Shown here: one piece after another, positions 1 through 8,741 of the stretch
Position numbering within the stretch: position 1 is the stretch's first letter
How the letters are laid out: each line of letters starts with the position of its first letter
Source: JBBQFC01 sp038321615
GTDB lineage: Bacteria; Bacteroidota; Bacteroidia; Flavobacteriales_D; Cryomorphaceae
DNA length: 64,000 bases
Direction: 5' to 3'
Assembly: GCA_038321615.1 (NCBI GenBank)
Contig: JBBQFC010000011.1
Span: 6,847-70,846, forward strand
Position numbers and translations under genes: made by a program
Notes under the pieces: model-generated
What the model saw: only the letters and a program-made list of their open reading frames with translations
Database searches by the model: none
Told to the model about the DNA's origin: nothing

Positions 1-892
1 CGTCTGGTCGGTTTTCGAGCAACTGCGCCGGAACACCTGGAAAAATGTTTGGAGGCAGCATGTTGGTAAAGTTTTGCGAATTGCGCTCAATCCTTTGCGG
101 AAACCGCCCGACCAAAAAGTTAATCTGATTTTCGGTTTCTACTATCCGTTGCTCAATGCTAAACTGCATACTTCTGGTATTGAATACTTGGGCTTCAAAT
201 CGCCTTACCGCGAGCTCCGTTACACGCACCGACTCCTTTTGCAACCGGACAATGGCAAGCGCGTTGCTTTGAATTGCGATATTCTGCTTTAATATTTCCA
301 ATTGACTATCTAAAGCGAGCAATTCATAGTAAGAATTAGCAATTTCGGCCACCAGATTGGTCACCATAAAATTTTGCCCTTCTATGCTCCCGAGATAACG
401 AGCCACTGCGGCTTTTTTGGCATTTCGCAACTTTTTCCAAACGTCTATTTCCCACGTGGCATAGGCTCCAAATTGGAAATCGGGCAGTGGGTCGGGGAAA
501 GCCTGCCCTGAGCGAATGTCGGTATTGGCATCATTGGCTCCCTGGCTGGTATATCGACCCACTTTTTCAGTTCCGGCACCTGCGCCAACGCCCACAAAGG
601 GAAGGTATTCCGCTTTCCGCGACATTACTTCGCTGCGTGCGATTTCAATCTCTTGGATCGCGATATGGAGCTCCCTGTTATTGATCAAGGCAGTATCGAT
701 TAAAGCCAGCAGAAATGGATCGGAAAAATATTCCTTCCAAATTTTTGTGGCGTCATTTAGCGTGTCAGTCGAAGCTCCATAACTGCCCGGAGTTTGGTCG
801 TTGGCATTTTTTTCTAGGAGAGCAGGCGTGCAACCAACGGCAAAAAGGGCTATGGTAAGAATCCATAACCGGATAATTGATTTAATTTTCAT
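1..892 (-). CDS. RND outer membrane efflux lipoprotein (NodT/OprM-type), 3' end cut by window
   Basis: Reading leftwards from ATG at 892-890 the frame stays open to the window edge (297 codons). The N-terminus is a lipoprotein signal: a short basic start, a hydrophobic stretch and the lipobox AVGC, with the cysteine near residue 21. The next part reads like the TolC/NodT family, with IWKEYFSDPFLLALIDTAL followed by NNRELHIAIQEIEIARSEV. In the family this protein forms the outer membrane channel of a tripartite pump. It starts 4 bases after the stop of the RND pump gene, so it is the last visible gene of that operon. The C-terminal half lies outside the window. Confidence 0.9.
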   Translation of the reverse strand, partial: MKIKSIIRLWILTIALFAVGCTPALLEKNANDQTPGSYGASTDTLNDATKIWKEYFSDPFLLALIDTALINNRELHIAIQEIEIARSEVMSRKAEYLPFVGVGAGAGTEKVGRYTSQGANDANTDIRSGQAFPDPLPDFQFGAYATWEIDVWKKLRNAKKAAVARYLGSIEGQNFMVTNLVAEIANSYYELLALDSQLEILKQNIAIQSNALAIVRLQKESVRVTELAVRRFEAQVFNTRSMQFSIEQRIVETENQINFLVGRFPQRIERNSQNFTNMLPPNIFPGVPAQLLENRPD

Positions 893-896
893 AAGG

Positions 897-3800
897 TTAA
901 AGCATGTTTTCTGTTAAGGGAGTTTCGTACTCACCCTTGATTAGTTTTCTTCCTTCGGCCATAGAGCCGAAAATATAATAGAGACCGGGCACTACGATCA
1001 CCCCGAAAATGGTTCCGAATAACATTCCGCCCAATGCCGAAGCCCCAATAGTTTGATTGCCGATGGCACCCGCTCCCGATGCTACGATAAGGGGTATAAG
1101 CCCTGCAATGAAGGCGAAGGAAGTCATTAAAATAGGGCGGAAGCGCACCCTGGCACCTTCAATCGCCGAATCGAGAATGGTAGCACCTTGCTGGTGTTTT
1201 TGTACAGCAAATTCCACAATTAGTACCGCATTTTTGCCCAAAAGACCCACAAGCATGATCAAGCCGATTTGCGCGTAAATATCATTGTCGAGCCCCATCA
1301 TTTTGAGCAAAAAGAATGACCCAAATACACCAACCGGCAGAGAGAAAATAACCGCAAGCGGAATAATGAAACTCTCGTATTGCGCAGCTAAAACAAAATA
1401 AACAAACGCCAATACGATTAGGAAGACATAGAGTGCTTCATTGCCTCGATTAGATTCGTCGTACGACAATCCTTCCCAGGCTATATCATACCCCGTGGGT
1501 AGCGTTTCGGCAGCCACTTCGCGTATTGCAGCTATGGCATCGGCAGTAGTAAATCCTTCACCCGGTAGTCCGCGAATTGCTGCGGAATTGTACATGTTGT
1601 AGCGGGTAATTTCGTTAGGGCCCTGCGTTTTCTTTATAGTCATAAATGCGGAGTACGGCACCATTTCTCCTTGATCGTTTTTCACAAAGAGATCTAGAAT
1701 GTCGGAAGGCAACCTTCGAAATTCAGGGCTTGATTGCACATATACCTTGAAGAAACGTCCGAATTTGATAAATCCTTGCTCATAAGTACTCCCAATTAGA
1801 ATATTTAGATTCTCCATTGCCTTGCCGATAGAAACTCCTTTTTGCATCGCAAGGTCATTATCTATTTCCAGCTCGTATTGTGGGTAATTGGCGGCGAAGA
1901 ATGTAAACAATCCATCTAACTCGGGTTGTTCGCCCAAATCGGCCATGAATTGCTTATTAACCAAGTCGAAATCCTGATAGTCGGTTTCCGTATTTTTGTC
2001 GAGTAGGCGCATTGAAAAGCCACCTGATGAGCCAAATCCGGGAATGGCTGGCGGCTCAAAAAACTCTACTATTGCGCCGAGGCCTTGCGCTTTTTCTTCC
2101 AGTTCTTCCATTATCTCTTTTACATCTTTCTCCCGTTCAGACCAAGGTTTTAAGTTTATTAGGCAGGTTCCTGCATTCGACCCACGACCTTCTGTCATTA
2201 TCTCATAACCCGCAAGCGATGAGACCGATTCCACGCCGTCCACGTCTTCACAAATCTTTTGAAGTTCTTGCGATACTTGATTGGTGCGCTCTAGGGTTGC
2301 GCCGGGTGGGGTTTGTATTATTGCGTAGATAGTGCCTTGATCCTCGCTTGGGATAAACCCGGAAGGAAGAATCTGAGCTTCGAAAATAATTCCTAATCCA
2401 AATAGCAGGACAATTCCAAAGGTCACCACCCTCCGGCTTACAATCGATTTAAGCAGTGCCACGTATCGACCAGTGAGTTTCTCAAAACCGCTGTTAAATC
2501 CGTCGAGCGCACGAGTTAGTAAGTTTTGCTTCTTCACCTTACCGTGATTGTTCTTCAAAAGCATGGCACAGAGCACAGGTGTGAGCGTTAGCGCAATTAA
2601 GGCTGAAATAATGATCGAACTCGCCATGGTAATTGAAAACTGACGGTAAAAAGTACCAACCGGCCCGCTCATGAACGATATGGGTAAGAACACCGATACC
2701 ATAACCGCAGTAATTGCGATTATGGCGCCAGATATTTCACCCATCACTTTTTTCACCGCCTTGTATGGTGAAAGGTTTTCTTCTTCCATTTTCGCGTGTA
2801 CCGCTTCCACCACCACAATGGCATCGTCTACTACGATTCCGATAGCTAGAACCAAGGCAAAAAGTGTAACTAAATTGATAGACAACCCGAAAAACTGAAT
2901 GACGAAAAAGGCGCCAATGAGCGATACCGGAACCGCCAAAATTGGGATAAGGGTTGATCGCCAATCGCCGAGAAATATGAATACAACCAGCGCCACTAAC
3001 AAGAATGCATCGCGCAGTGTGTGAACCACTTGCTCAATCGAAGCATTGAGAAATTGCGACACATCATAGCTTATTTTATAATCAACTCCCGGAGGAAAGG
3101 ATTCCTTCATCTCTTCCAACTTCGTCTTCACTTCGGCAATTACATCGCTGGCATTGCTACCATAATTCTGTTTTAACACGATGGCCGCCGATGGCTGTCC
3201 ATCCAGGTTGGAATAAATGTCGAAGAATTCACTTCCCAATTCAGCCTTCCCAATATCGCGCAGGTGAATACTTTCTCCGTCCGAATTAGCGCGAATTATG
3301 ATGCCTTCGTACTCTTCGGGTTTATTGTAACGGCCCTTATAGGTGAGCACATATTCGAGCGATTGGGCTGAGATGCCAGAGCTCTGACCGATCCTGCCTG
3401 GGCGACCAATAATGCTTTGCTCGCCTAAAGCTTCCATTACTTCGTCGATCGAAATATTATAGGCACGCATGCGGTCAGGGTTGAGCCAGATACGCATGGC
3501 ATACGTGCGGCTTCCAAGTATTTGAGTACGCGCCACGCCCTTAATTCGATTGATCTCCGGAATCATCTTTACACTGGCATAGTTGTAAAGGAATTTTTCG
3601 TCGATATTTTCATCCTTCGAGTATAAGTTGACGTACATCAACATACTCGGCTGGATCGGGGTGATGATGACCCCTTCTCGCTGCACCAAGTCGGGAAGAA
3701 GCGGCATCACCTGGTCAACTCTTGTCTTGACGCGAATTACCGCTTCGTTGGGGTCGGTATCCGGATCGAAAATAATATTCAAAGTTGCTTCTCCTGCGCT

Positions 3801-4049
3801 CGTAGCATCGGTAGCCATATAGCGCATTCCTTGCACGCCATTTATAGCGTTTTCCAAGGTTATGAGCGTAGATTTAACCAATACATCGGCACTGGAGCCC
3901 GGGTAGGCTATAAAAATACTGATGGTGGTAGGGGCAATTTGTGGAAATTGCGAAATCGGTAGTTGCTTAATTGCCAAAGTGCCTATAAATACAATGACAA
4001 TCGAAATGACGATCGCAAATACAGGTCGGTGAATGATCTTGCTGAACAT
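897..4049 (-). CDS. RND efflux transporter, HAE-1 (AcrB/MexB-like) family
   Basis: This 1050-residue inner membrane protein has the usual AcrB length and arrangement: an N-terminal transmembrane helix (IIHRPVFAIVISIVIVF), two large periplasmic loops and two six-helix bundles. Proton-relay residues are visible as the Asp pair in GIVVDDAIVVVEAVH in the first bundle and the Lys in GLLGKNAVLIVEFA in the second. These mark the hydrophobe/amphiphile exporters rather than a degenerate paralogue. It lies between the adaptor gene (24 bases upstream) and the outer membrane factor (4 bases downstream), so the operon encodes a full tripartite pump. The sequence does not show the substrate. No regulator gene is adjacent. 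Confidence 0.95.
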   Translation of the reverse strand: MFSKIIHRPVFAIVISIVIVFIGTLAIKQLPISQFPQIAPTTISIFIAYPGSSADVLVKSTLITLENAINGVQGMRYMATDATSAGEATLNIIFDPDTDPNEAVIRVKTRVDQVMPLLPDLVQREGVIITPIQPSMLMYVNLYSKDENIDEKFLYNYASVKMIPEINRIKGVARTQILGSRTYAMRIWLNPDRMRAYNISIDEVMEALGEQSIIGRPGRIGQSSGISAQSLEYVLTYKGRYNKPEEYEGIIIRANSDGESIHLRDIGKAELGSEFFDIYSNLDGQPSAAIVLKQNYGSNASDVIAEVKTKLEEMKESFPPGVDYKISYDVSQFLNASIEQVVHTLRDAFLLVALVVFIFLGDWRSTLIPILAVPVSLIGAFFVIQFFGLSINLVTLFALVLAIGIVVDDAIVVVEAVHAKMEEENLSPYKAVKKVMGEISGAIIAITAVMVSVFLPISFMSGPVGTFYRQFSITMASSIIISALIALTLTPVLCAMLLKNNHGKVKKQNLLTRALDGFNSGFEKLTGRYVALLKSIVSRRVVTFGIVLLFGLGIIFEAQILPSGFIPSEDQGTIYAIIQTPPGATLERTNQVSQELQKICEDVDGVESVSSLAGYEIMTEGRGSNAGTCLINLKPWSEREKDVKEIMEELEEKAQGLGAIVEFFEPPAIPGFGSSGGFSMRLLDKNTETDYQDFDLVNKQFMADLGEQPELDGLFTFFAANYPQYELEIDNDLAMQKGVSIGKAMENLNILIGSTYEQGFIKFGRFFKVYVQSSPEFRRLPSDILDLFVKNDQGEMVPYSAFMTIKKTQGPNEITRYNMYNSAAIRGLPGEGFTTADAIAAIREVAAETLPTGYDIAWEGLSYDESNRGNEALYVFLIVLAFVYFVLAAQYESFIIPLAVIFSLPVGVFGSFFLLKMMGLDNDIYAQIGLIMLVGLLGKNAVLIVEFAVQKHQQGATILDSAIEGARVRFRPILMTSFAFIAGLIPLIVASGAGAIGNQTIGASALGGMLFGTIFGVIVVPGLYYIFGSMAEGRKLIKGEYETPLTENML

Positions 4050-4073
4050 ATGCTTTGCTTTTTTGGAAACTGA

Positions 4074-5159
4074 TTATTCAGCGTAGAGATTTAGATGGGT
4101 GATGACTGAGTCGGCATTGACCAGCCGGTATTCAATTTTGTCGTTTTCCTTAACTAATCGAATACCGTCCAGTAGTATTTTGTCGCCTTCTGAGAGTCCC
4201 GTTGCCACTGCAAAAAGATGGGGCATTTCGGCGGCAGCGGTAATGAGCCGCGACTTTACAACGTGTTCGTCGTTTATGACGAAAACATATTTTTTATCGA
4301 GTACTTCAAAGGTGGATTTTTGCGGAATAAGTAAGGTATTATTTAAGGGTACCGCTACTTCGATATTTCCAGTTTCACCGTGCCTTAAAATTCCCTTAGG
4401 ATTGGGAAAGGTGGCACGAAACGAAATATTTCCAGTCTCATTATTAAAATCGGCTTCTATAGTTTCTACTACACCTCCGTAGGCAAAAGCTTTGCCATTG
4501 GCCATTTTGAGCGTCACCTTCATGAGGCTGTCCTTCCGCACCTGGGTTATATAGTCGAGGTATTCGGTTTCGGGCACATTAAAGTAAACCCACATTTTAC
4601 TATTGTCGGAAAGGGTAGTGAGCAGATCGCCCTCATCTACCAAACTCCCCACTCTTACTTGGAAACGATCTATTATGCCATCGAAGGGAGCACGTATTTC
4701 GGTAAAGCTCAAATGCACTTGCGCCAAGACAAGCTCAGCTTTTGCCTTTTCAAATTTCGCTTCAGCCATAGCAAGTTCGTTTGGGGCTACTACATTGCTA
4801 TCAGCGAGCTTTTTGGTATTTTGATATTCGATTTCTGCAAACCTTGCCTCAGCCTTAGATTTCAGCATTTCTGCTTCGTAAAGTTTGGGCATGATCTGAA
4901 ATAAAAGTTGTCCCTTCTTTACAAATTGGCCCTCATCGACGTAAATCATTTCGAGAAAACCGCGCTCTTGCGAACGGAGCTCTATATGGCTGATCGACTT
5001 GATCTGCGCGACATAAGCTTGGCTTATTGCTGTGTCTTTTCTCACAGGTGTTGTCACGTAAAAGTTATTTTCCTTTTGGTGATGTTCGGTGTGGTGATCG
5101 GCACAACCAGACGTATAAAGAATTATGGCAATGCCAATAACCGTGAATGAGCTATTCAT
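4074..5159 (-). CDS. RND periplasmic adaptor (membrane fusion) lipoprotein
   Basis: The protein has 361 residues. Its N-terminus is a lipoprotein signal with lipobox TSGC, so it is probably tethered to the inner membrane. It follows the AcrA order: a first lipoyl half (SHIELRSQERGFLEMIYVDE, then GQFVKKGQLLF), a helical hairpin, a second lipoyl half (FDGIIDRFQVRVGSLVDEGD), then beta-barrel and membrane-proximal domains (PQKSTFEVLDKKYVFVI). In the family the adaptor joins the RND pump to the outer membrane channel. It is the first of the three pump genes, 24 bases before the RND gene. Confidence 0.93.
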   Translation of the reverse strand: MNSSFTVIGIAIILYTSGCADHHTEHHQKENNFYVTTPVRKDTAISQAYVAQIKSISHIELRSQERGFLEMIYVDEGQFVKKGQLLFQIMPKLYEAEMLKSKAEARFAEIEYQNTKKLADSNVVAPNELAMAEAKFEKAKAELVLAQVHLSFTEIRAPFDGIIDRFQVRVGSLVDEGDLLTTLSDNSKMWVYFNVPETEYLDYITQVRKDSLMKVTLKMANGKAFAYGGVVETIEADFNNETGNISFRATFPNPKGILRHGETGNIEVAVPLNNTLLIPQKSTFEVLDKKYVFVINDEHVVKSRLITAAAEMPHLFAVATGLSEGDKILLDGIRLVKENDKIEYRLVNADSVITHLNLYAE

Positions 5160-5302
5160 TGATATTTGTTTAAATGAGATAAAAGGTGGGGAGGGAAATA
5201 CCGAAATCTGACAATCTCACATGGTTATAAACCGCGCACTAAAAACTCAAAATCGATAAAATAAAATACAAAACAGGTCGCTAAAAGCGCCGGAAGATTA
5301 AA

Positions 5303-5725
5303 TCAAATCCGCAGATCGCAGATGGAGAGGTAAATTGCCTCAGAAGGGGAAGAGTGCCAAATTAATTGACAAACGGATATGCGTACTAGACATCTTAAGG
5401 ATGCATAAGCTTCAATTCCCTTAAAATAAGCTGGGAATAGTGTACTATTTGACGAGCGAACGAGAACGGGAGCTGCTAATTCATCTTCTTTGACTTCGCT
5501 CTCTGTAGCGATGAGCAAGCATTCTTTCCCTTGGATTTCCGAATTCGAATCGGCGTTCAAAGCTCCGGAAAATTGGAAGTTCCCAATAAAAGCAAAAGAC
5601 GCAGAATTAGCCGAACTATTAATTGCTGCTACTTTATGGTGCTTGTGCTGATCGACTTGTAAAAGTTTCCCGTACAACAGAATCAAGCAAAGAATTGGAA
5701 GATATTTTAGAAATATCTGCTTCAT
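5303..5725 (-). CDS. small exported or membrane-anchored protein of unknown function
   Basis: I do not recognise a family. From ATG at 5725 the product has 140 residues: a short basic start, a hydrophobic segment (YLPILCLILLYG) that could be a signal peptide or anchor, then a His-rich patch (DQHKHHK) and a Ser/Asn-rich region. The frame can extend upstream to 5776. I prefer 5725 because a perfect -7 promoter element lies only 8 bases before it and the shorter form puts the hydrophobic segment near the N-terminus. It is co-directional with the efflux operon, 143 bases upstream of the adaptor gene, so it may be the first gene of that operon. Confidence 0.5.
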   Translation of the reverse strand: MKQIFLKYLPILCLILLYGKLLQVDQHKHHKVAAINSSANSASFAFIGNFQFSGALNADSNSEIQGKECLLIATESEVKEDELAAPVLVRSSNSTLFPAYFKGIEAYASLRCLVRISVCQLIWHSSPSEAIYLSICDLRI

Positions 5726-5733
5726 GTATCGAA

Positions 5734-5741
5734 CAAAAGTA
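5734..5741 (-). promoter_or_regulatory. Bacteroidota -7 promoter element TACTTTTG
   Basis: On the minus strand TACTTTTG matches the Bacteroidota consensus TAnnTTTG at all fixed positions and ends 8 bases before the ATG at 5725. I see no good -33 TTG at the expected 19-21 base spacing. If functional, the transcript has almost no leader. Confidence 0.4.
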
Positions 5742-5849
5742 CGCCGGACTTTCTGGTTGGTTCGATTTAATCTCATAATTATTTGTTATTTTTTCTGCTA
5801 TCGCCCGCTTTTGCCATCTCTGCGTAGGAGATATGCTAAGATTTGAACG

Positions 5850-6323
5850 ATGAGTAATCCAATAGAACTTTCGGAACGATTCCGTGAAGTGATTTTAAAT
5901 GGCAACTGGATCGCCAATACAAATTTCAAGGATTAGCTTGCGGATTTGGATTTGAAAACCGCTACGGTAAAGGTAGGTGATCTCAATACCATTGCGGCGC
6001 TCACGTTCCATATCAACTACTACATCGTAGGGGTGCTCCAATTGCTACAAGGCGGAAAGCTCGAAATTCGCGACCAATTCAGCTTCGACTTACCGCTTAT
6101 TAAAACTCAATCCGATTGGGAAAGGCTAAGAGCCCAACTTTGGAATAATGCCGGGCTTTTGGCCCTGGCTCTAGAGCGAGTGAATGCGGAAGACTTCGGT
6201 ACTCCTTTTGTCGACCCCAGGTACGGAACTTACGAGCGCAACATAAACGGCATGATCGAGCATGCATACTACCATTTGGGGCAATTGGTGTTGATTAAAA
6301 AACTACTCCAGTCTAAAGAATAA
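5850..6323 (+). pseudogene. DinB-like DUF1572 protein interrupted by an in-frame TAG
   Basis: From ATG at 5850 the frame encodes MSNPIELSERFREVILNGNW and reaches TAG at 5934-5936 (codon 29). It then continues in the same frame to TAA at 6323. The parts before and after the stop together look like one full DUF1572/DinB-superfamily protein of about 157 residues, with the expected histidines in TFHINYY and in IEHAYYHLGQLVLIKK. The usual residue at the stop position is an ordinary amino acid between FKD and LADLD. A TTG restart at 5946 could only make a protein lacking the first helix. Other genes here end in TAG, so recoding is unlikely. The stop codon abuts the convergent OmpA-like gene with no gap. 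Confidence 0.8.
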
Positions 6324-7730
6324 TTATTTCGGCTCTTTGAAAAACAGTTCTACTCTTCGGTTTTTGGCTCGTCCCTCGTCGGTGTAATTCGTACCTAAAG
6401 GTCGTGATTTCCCAAAGCCAAGCGTTTGAACACGTGCCGGATCCATTCCTTGTATCACCATAAATTCCTTTACAGATGCAGCGCGCTGCTCACTCAACAC
6501 TTGGTTGTACGACTCACTACCAACGGCGTCGGTATGCCCTTCGATACGTAAATTGAGTTCGGGGTATTTATCGAGTAGCTCTGCAGCGTCATCCAACACA
6601 TCAAGGTATTTTTTAGAAATAGCATATTTGTCGAAATCAAAATAGACGAATCGAATATTCGTAGACTCTGCCGTCAATTCTTCCTTCGTCATGGTGCGCA
6701 AATCGCGGTCGGTTTTAGTTCCATCCTTCGTTTCGATTATCAGCACAGGTTCCGATATGTCGATCGGCGTGGTTTCTACTAAGGGCAAGCTATCTACTTC
6801 CTGACTTTCCAATTCGATTTCCGCTATTTTGCAATAATAAATATCGGCCAATGAGTCATTCCTATTGCTTGTGAAATAGGCTTCGCCACTTGGAGTGATC
6901 ATAAAATAGGCGTCGAATCCGGTCGAATTCACCCCAGATAATTCTTTGGGCGACGTCCAGCTTTTCCAAGTTTCGTCAAGCTTTTTGGTGTAATAAATAG
7001 TGTAATCGAAAAGATCGGAAGCGTTATTTCTTGCGAAAAAAAGAAGCCCCCGTGTAGAATCATAGAAAGGGCTTATCTCGTCGTTTGGGCTATTGATGGT
7101 TGCCCCCAGCGATTTTGGAGCCGACCACGAGGCACCCCTGTCTGCGGAGGTGCTCACAAATAGATCGTTTCCTATGGTATCGCCTTGAAGGGGAATGGTC
7201 CAAAGCATGAAGTCTTCGGCCGGACTGACGTAGGCACTGTAGAAATGGCCAAAAATTTCAGATTCGGGTATAAGAACGGCCACTGGAGCAGACCACTTTG
7301 CGCTGGCTTCATTCCAATCGCTAATACTTATCCCTGGCATCTCGCCCTTTTTGTCTTTTTGTTGGTTGAGCAGATACAAGCGCTTTCCATCTCGGCATAT
7401 TCCGAGCACTGCGTCATTGCCTTTCGAATTTAAAGGTACGGCAGAGTGATTGGCCCGCGACCATTCTGCGCCGGCTCCCGAGCTGCTCCAAATGTCTTGG
7501 CCTCCATTTTTGCCTCCAAGATTTCCAGCGTCGAATGTCCGGGCAAAATAAATCGTTTTCCCGTCTGCGCTTAGCAACGGTAGGCTTTCTTCGGCCTTGC
7601 TATTTACGTTTTCACCAAGTTTTTCCGGCTTGGTAAATTGCAAGGTATCGGTGTCGCTCGATATTTGGGCGGTTAAGCCAAATGAAATCGATAGCGCGAA
7701 TAGGATGCTGGTAGATATTTTACGGGTCAT
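6324..7730 (-). CDS. OmpA-family protein with PD40 beta-propeller repeats (T9SS module 1)
   Basis: The 468-residue product has a signal peptide (ILFALSISFGLTAQ), then WD40/PD40-type propeller blades such as ADGKTIYFARTFDAGNLGGK and PSGEAYFTSNRNDSLADIYY. An OmpA C-terminal domain follows from about residue 360. That domain has VYFDFDKYAISKK, RIEGHTDAVGS, LSEQRAASVKEF and GRAKNRRVELFF, the motifs that bind peptidoglycan in this family. It is last in the order adhesin, PorP/SprF, OmpA, 9 bases after the PorP gene. By analogy with SprB/SprF loci it may anchor or stabilise the surface apparatus on the cell wall. That role is inferred from context. Confidence 0.9.
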   Translation of the reverse strand: MTRKISTSILFALSISFGLTAQISSDTDTLQFTKPEKLGENVNSKAEESLPLLSADGKTIYFARTFDAGNLGGKNGGQDIWSSSGAGAEWSRANHSAVPLNSKGNDAVLGICRDGKRLYLLNQQKDKKGEMPGISISDWNEASAKWSAPVAVLIPESEIFGHFYSAYVSPAEDFMLWTIPLQGDTIGNDLFVSTSADRGASWSAPKSLGATINSPNDEISPFYDSTRGLLFFARNNASDLFDYTIYYTKKLDETWKSWTSPKELSGVNSTGFDAYFMITPSGEAYFTSNRNDSLADIYYCKIAEIELESQEVDSLPLVETTPIDISEPVLIIETKDGTKTDRDLRTMTKEELTAESTNIRFVYFDFDKYAISKKYLDVLDDAAELLDKYPELNLRIEGHTDAVGSESYNQVLSEQRAASVKEFMVIQGMDPARVQTLGFGKSRPLGTNYTDEGRAKNRRVELFFKEPK

Positions 7731-7739
7731 GAGCTCCTA

Positions 7740-8738
7740 TTATTTGCGGTTAAATTGAAATCCGAGTACTACCTCGTGGCTTCCACTGCTCAAATCGTTA
7801 ATTTGGGAAGTGACGTAATCATAGGAGTATCCCAACTTGATCCAGTCATTAATAAATATTCCAGCCATAGCACTCACTGCGTCTTGGTTTCGAAAGGAAG
7901 CTCCTACCCAAAATCGCTGATACAGATCGGCTCGGATGTTTAAATCGAAACTAAGGGGAGCTGGTCCGAGGATTTTAAAAAAGACGCTTGGCGTGAGATC
8001 GAAGTTCTCGTTAATCGGAAAAGCATAGCCCACCGTTGCAAAATGGTGGACGGCTAACTTTGCTTCGCTAAAATTTTCGGCGGTCGATTCGTTGCCGAGA
8101 TTTATCTCGTTCTGAGCGATCTGATAGATGGAATAGCCCACAAACGCTCGTTTACTGTAAAAATACAGTCCCGCATTGATGTCGAAAAGGTTGGATTGGG
8201 TGCCGTTCTTGATGAAATCATTGTAAGTATTGTCGGAAGGGTTTTCTAGAATAACTTGATTGGCTCCGAAATTCAACCCATACCAACCAAGGCTTGTTCC
8301 TGCGGCGAGGTAGTATTTGTCGCCGATGGGGTGGTGATAAGAATAAGAAGCCATGAAAGAGCTGCGCTCAAAAAGCCCGTATTCATCTCGGGCAACCAAT
8401 CCACCGACTACGTGTTTCGCTTTCCGCTCTACAACAGTTGAATTCTGTAACAAAGCTTTATTACTGATCGGAATGGAGTAGCGCGAACCAGTAACTTCAG
8501 GTTTCTTACCTAGATTCACAGTGCCGCTCAAATAGTAAGTCTGTGGTGCGCCGTCGAAGCCCGTCCACTGCTGGCGGAAGCCGAGATTGATATCCACATC
8601 TTCGTGCAAACTTGAAGCCGCCGGATTTACCACGTACATGTTTTGCATGTATTGGCTGTATTGCGGCAACTGTTGCGCCTTTAAACCGGCCACGCTGCCA
8701 AGCAGAATTCCTAAACTCAATGATAGTTTTCCCTTCAT
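7740..8738 (-). CDS. PorP/SprF family type IX secretion membrane protein (module 1)
   Basis: The protein has 332 residues with a signal peptide ending near GLKAQ. The family signature follows directly: LPQYSQYMQNMYVVNPAAS, then LGFRQQWTGFDGAPQTYYLS. The rest is a series of beta strands ending in an aromatic outer membrane strand (EVVLGFQFNRK). In Flavobacterium johnsoniae the related SprF is needed to put the adhesin SprB on the surface, and PorP of Porphyromonas belongs to the same group. Here it starts 3 bases after the giant HYR protein ends, which suggests that protein as its client. Confidence 0.92.
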   Translation of the reverse strand: MKGKLSLSLGILLGSVAGLKAQQLPQYSQYMQNMYVVNPAASSLHEDVDINLGFRQQWTGFDGAPQTYYLSGTVNLGKKPEVTGSRYSIPISNKALLQNSTVVERKAKHVVGGLVARDEYGLFERSSFMASYSYHHPIGDKYYLAAGTSLGWYGLNFGANQVILENPSDNTYNDFIKNGTQSNLFDINAGLYFYSKRAFVGYSIYQIAQNEINLGNESTAENFSEAKLAVHHFATVGYAFPINENFDLTPSVFFKILGPAPLSFDLNIRADLYQRFWVGASFRNQDAVSAMAGIFINDWIKLGYSYDYVTSQINDLSSGSHEVVLGFQFNRK

Positions 8739-8741
8739 GGC

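Noticed and set aside
5946..6323. A shorter intact gene starting with TTG at 5946
   Set aside because: The coding signal of the same family begins at ATG 5850 in the same frame, interrupted only by TAG at 5934. The short form would lack the first helix.
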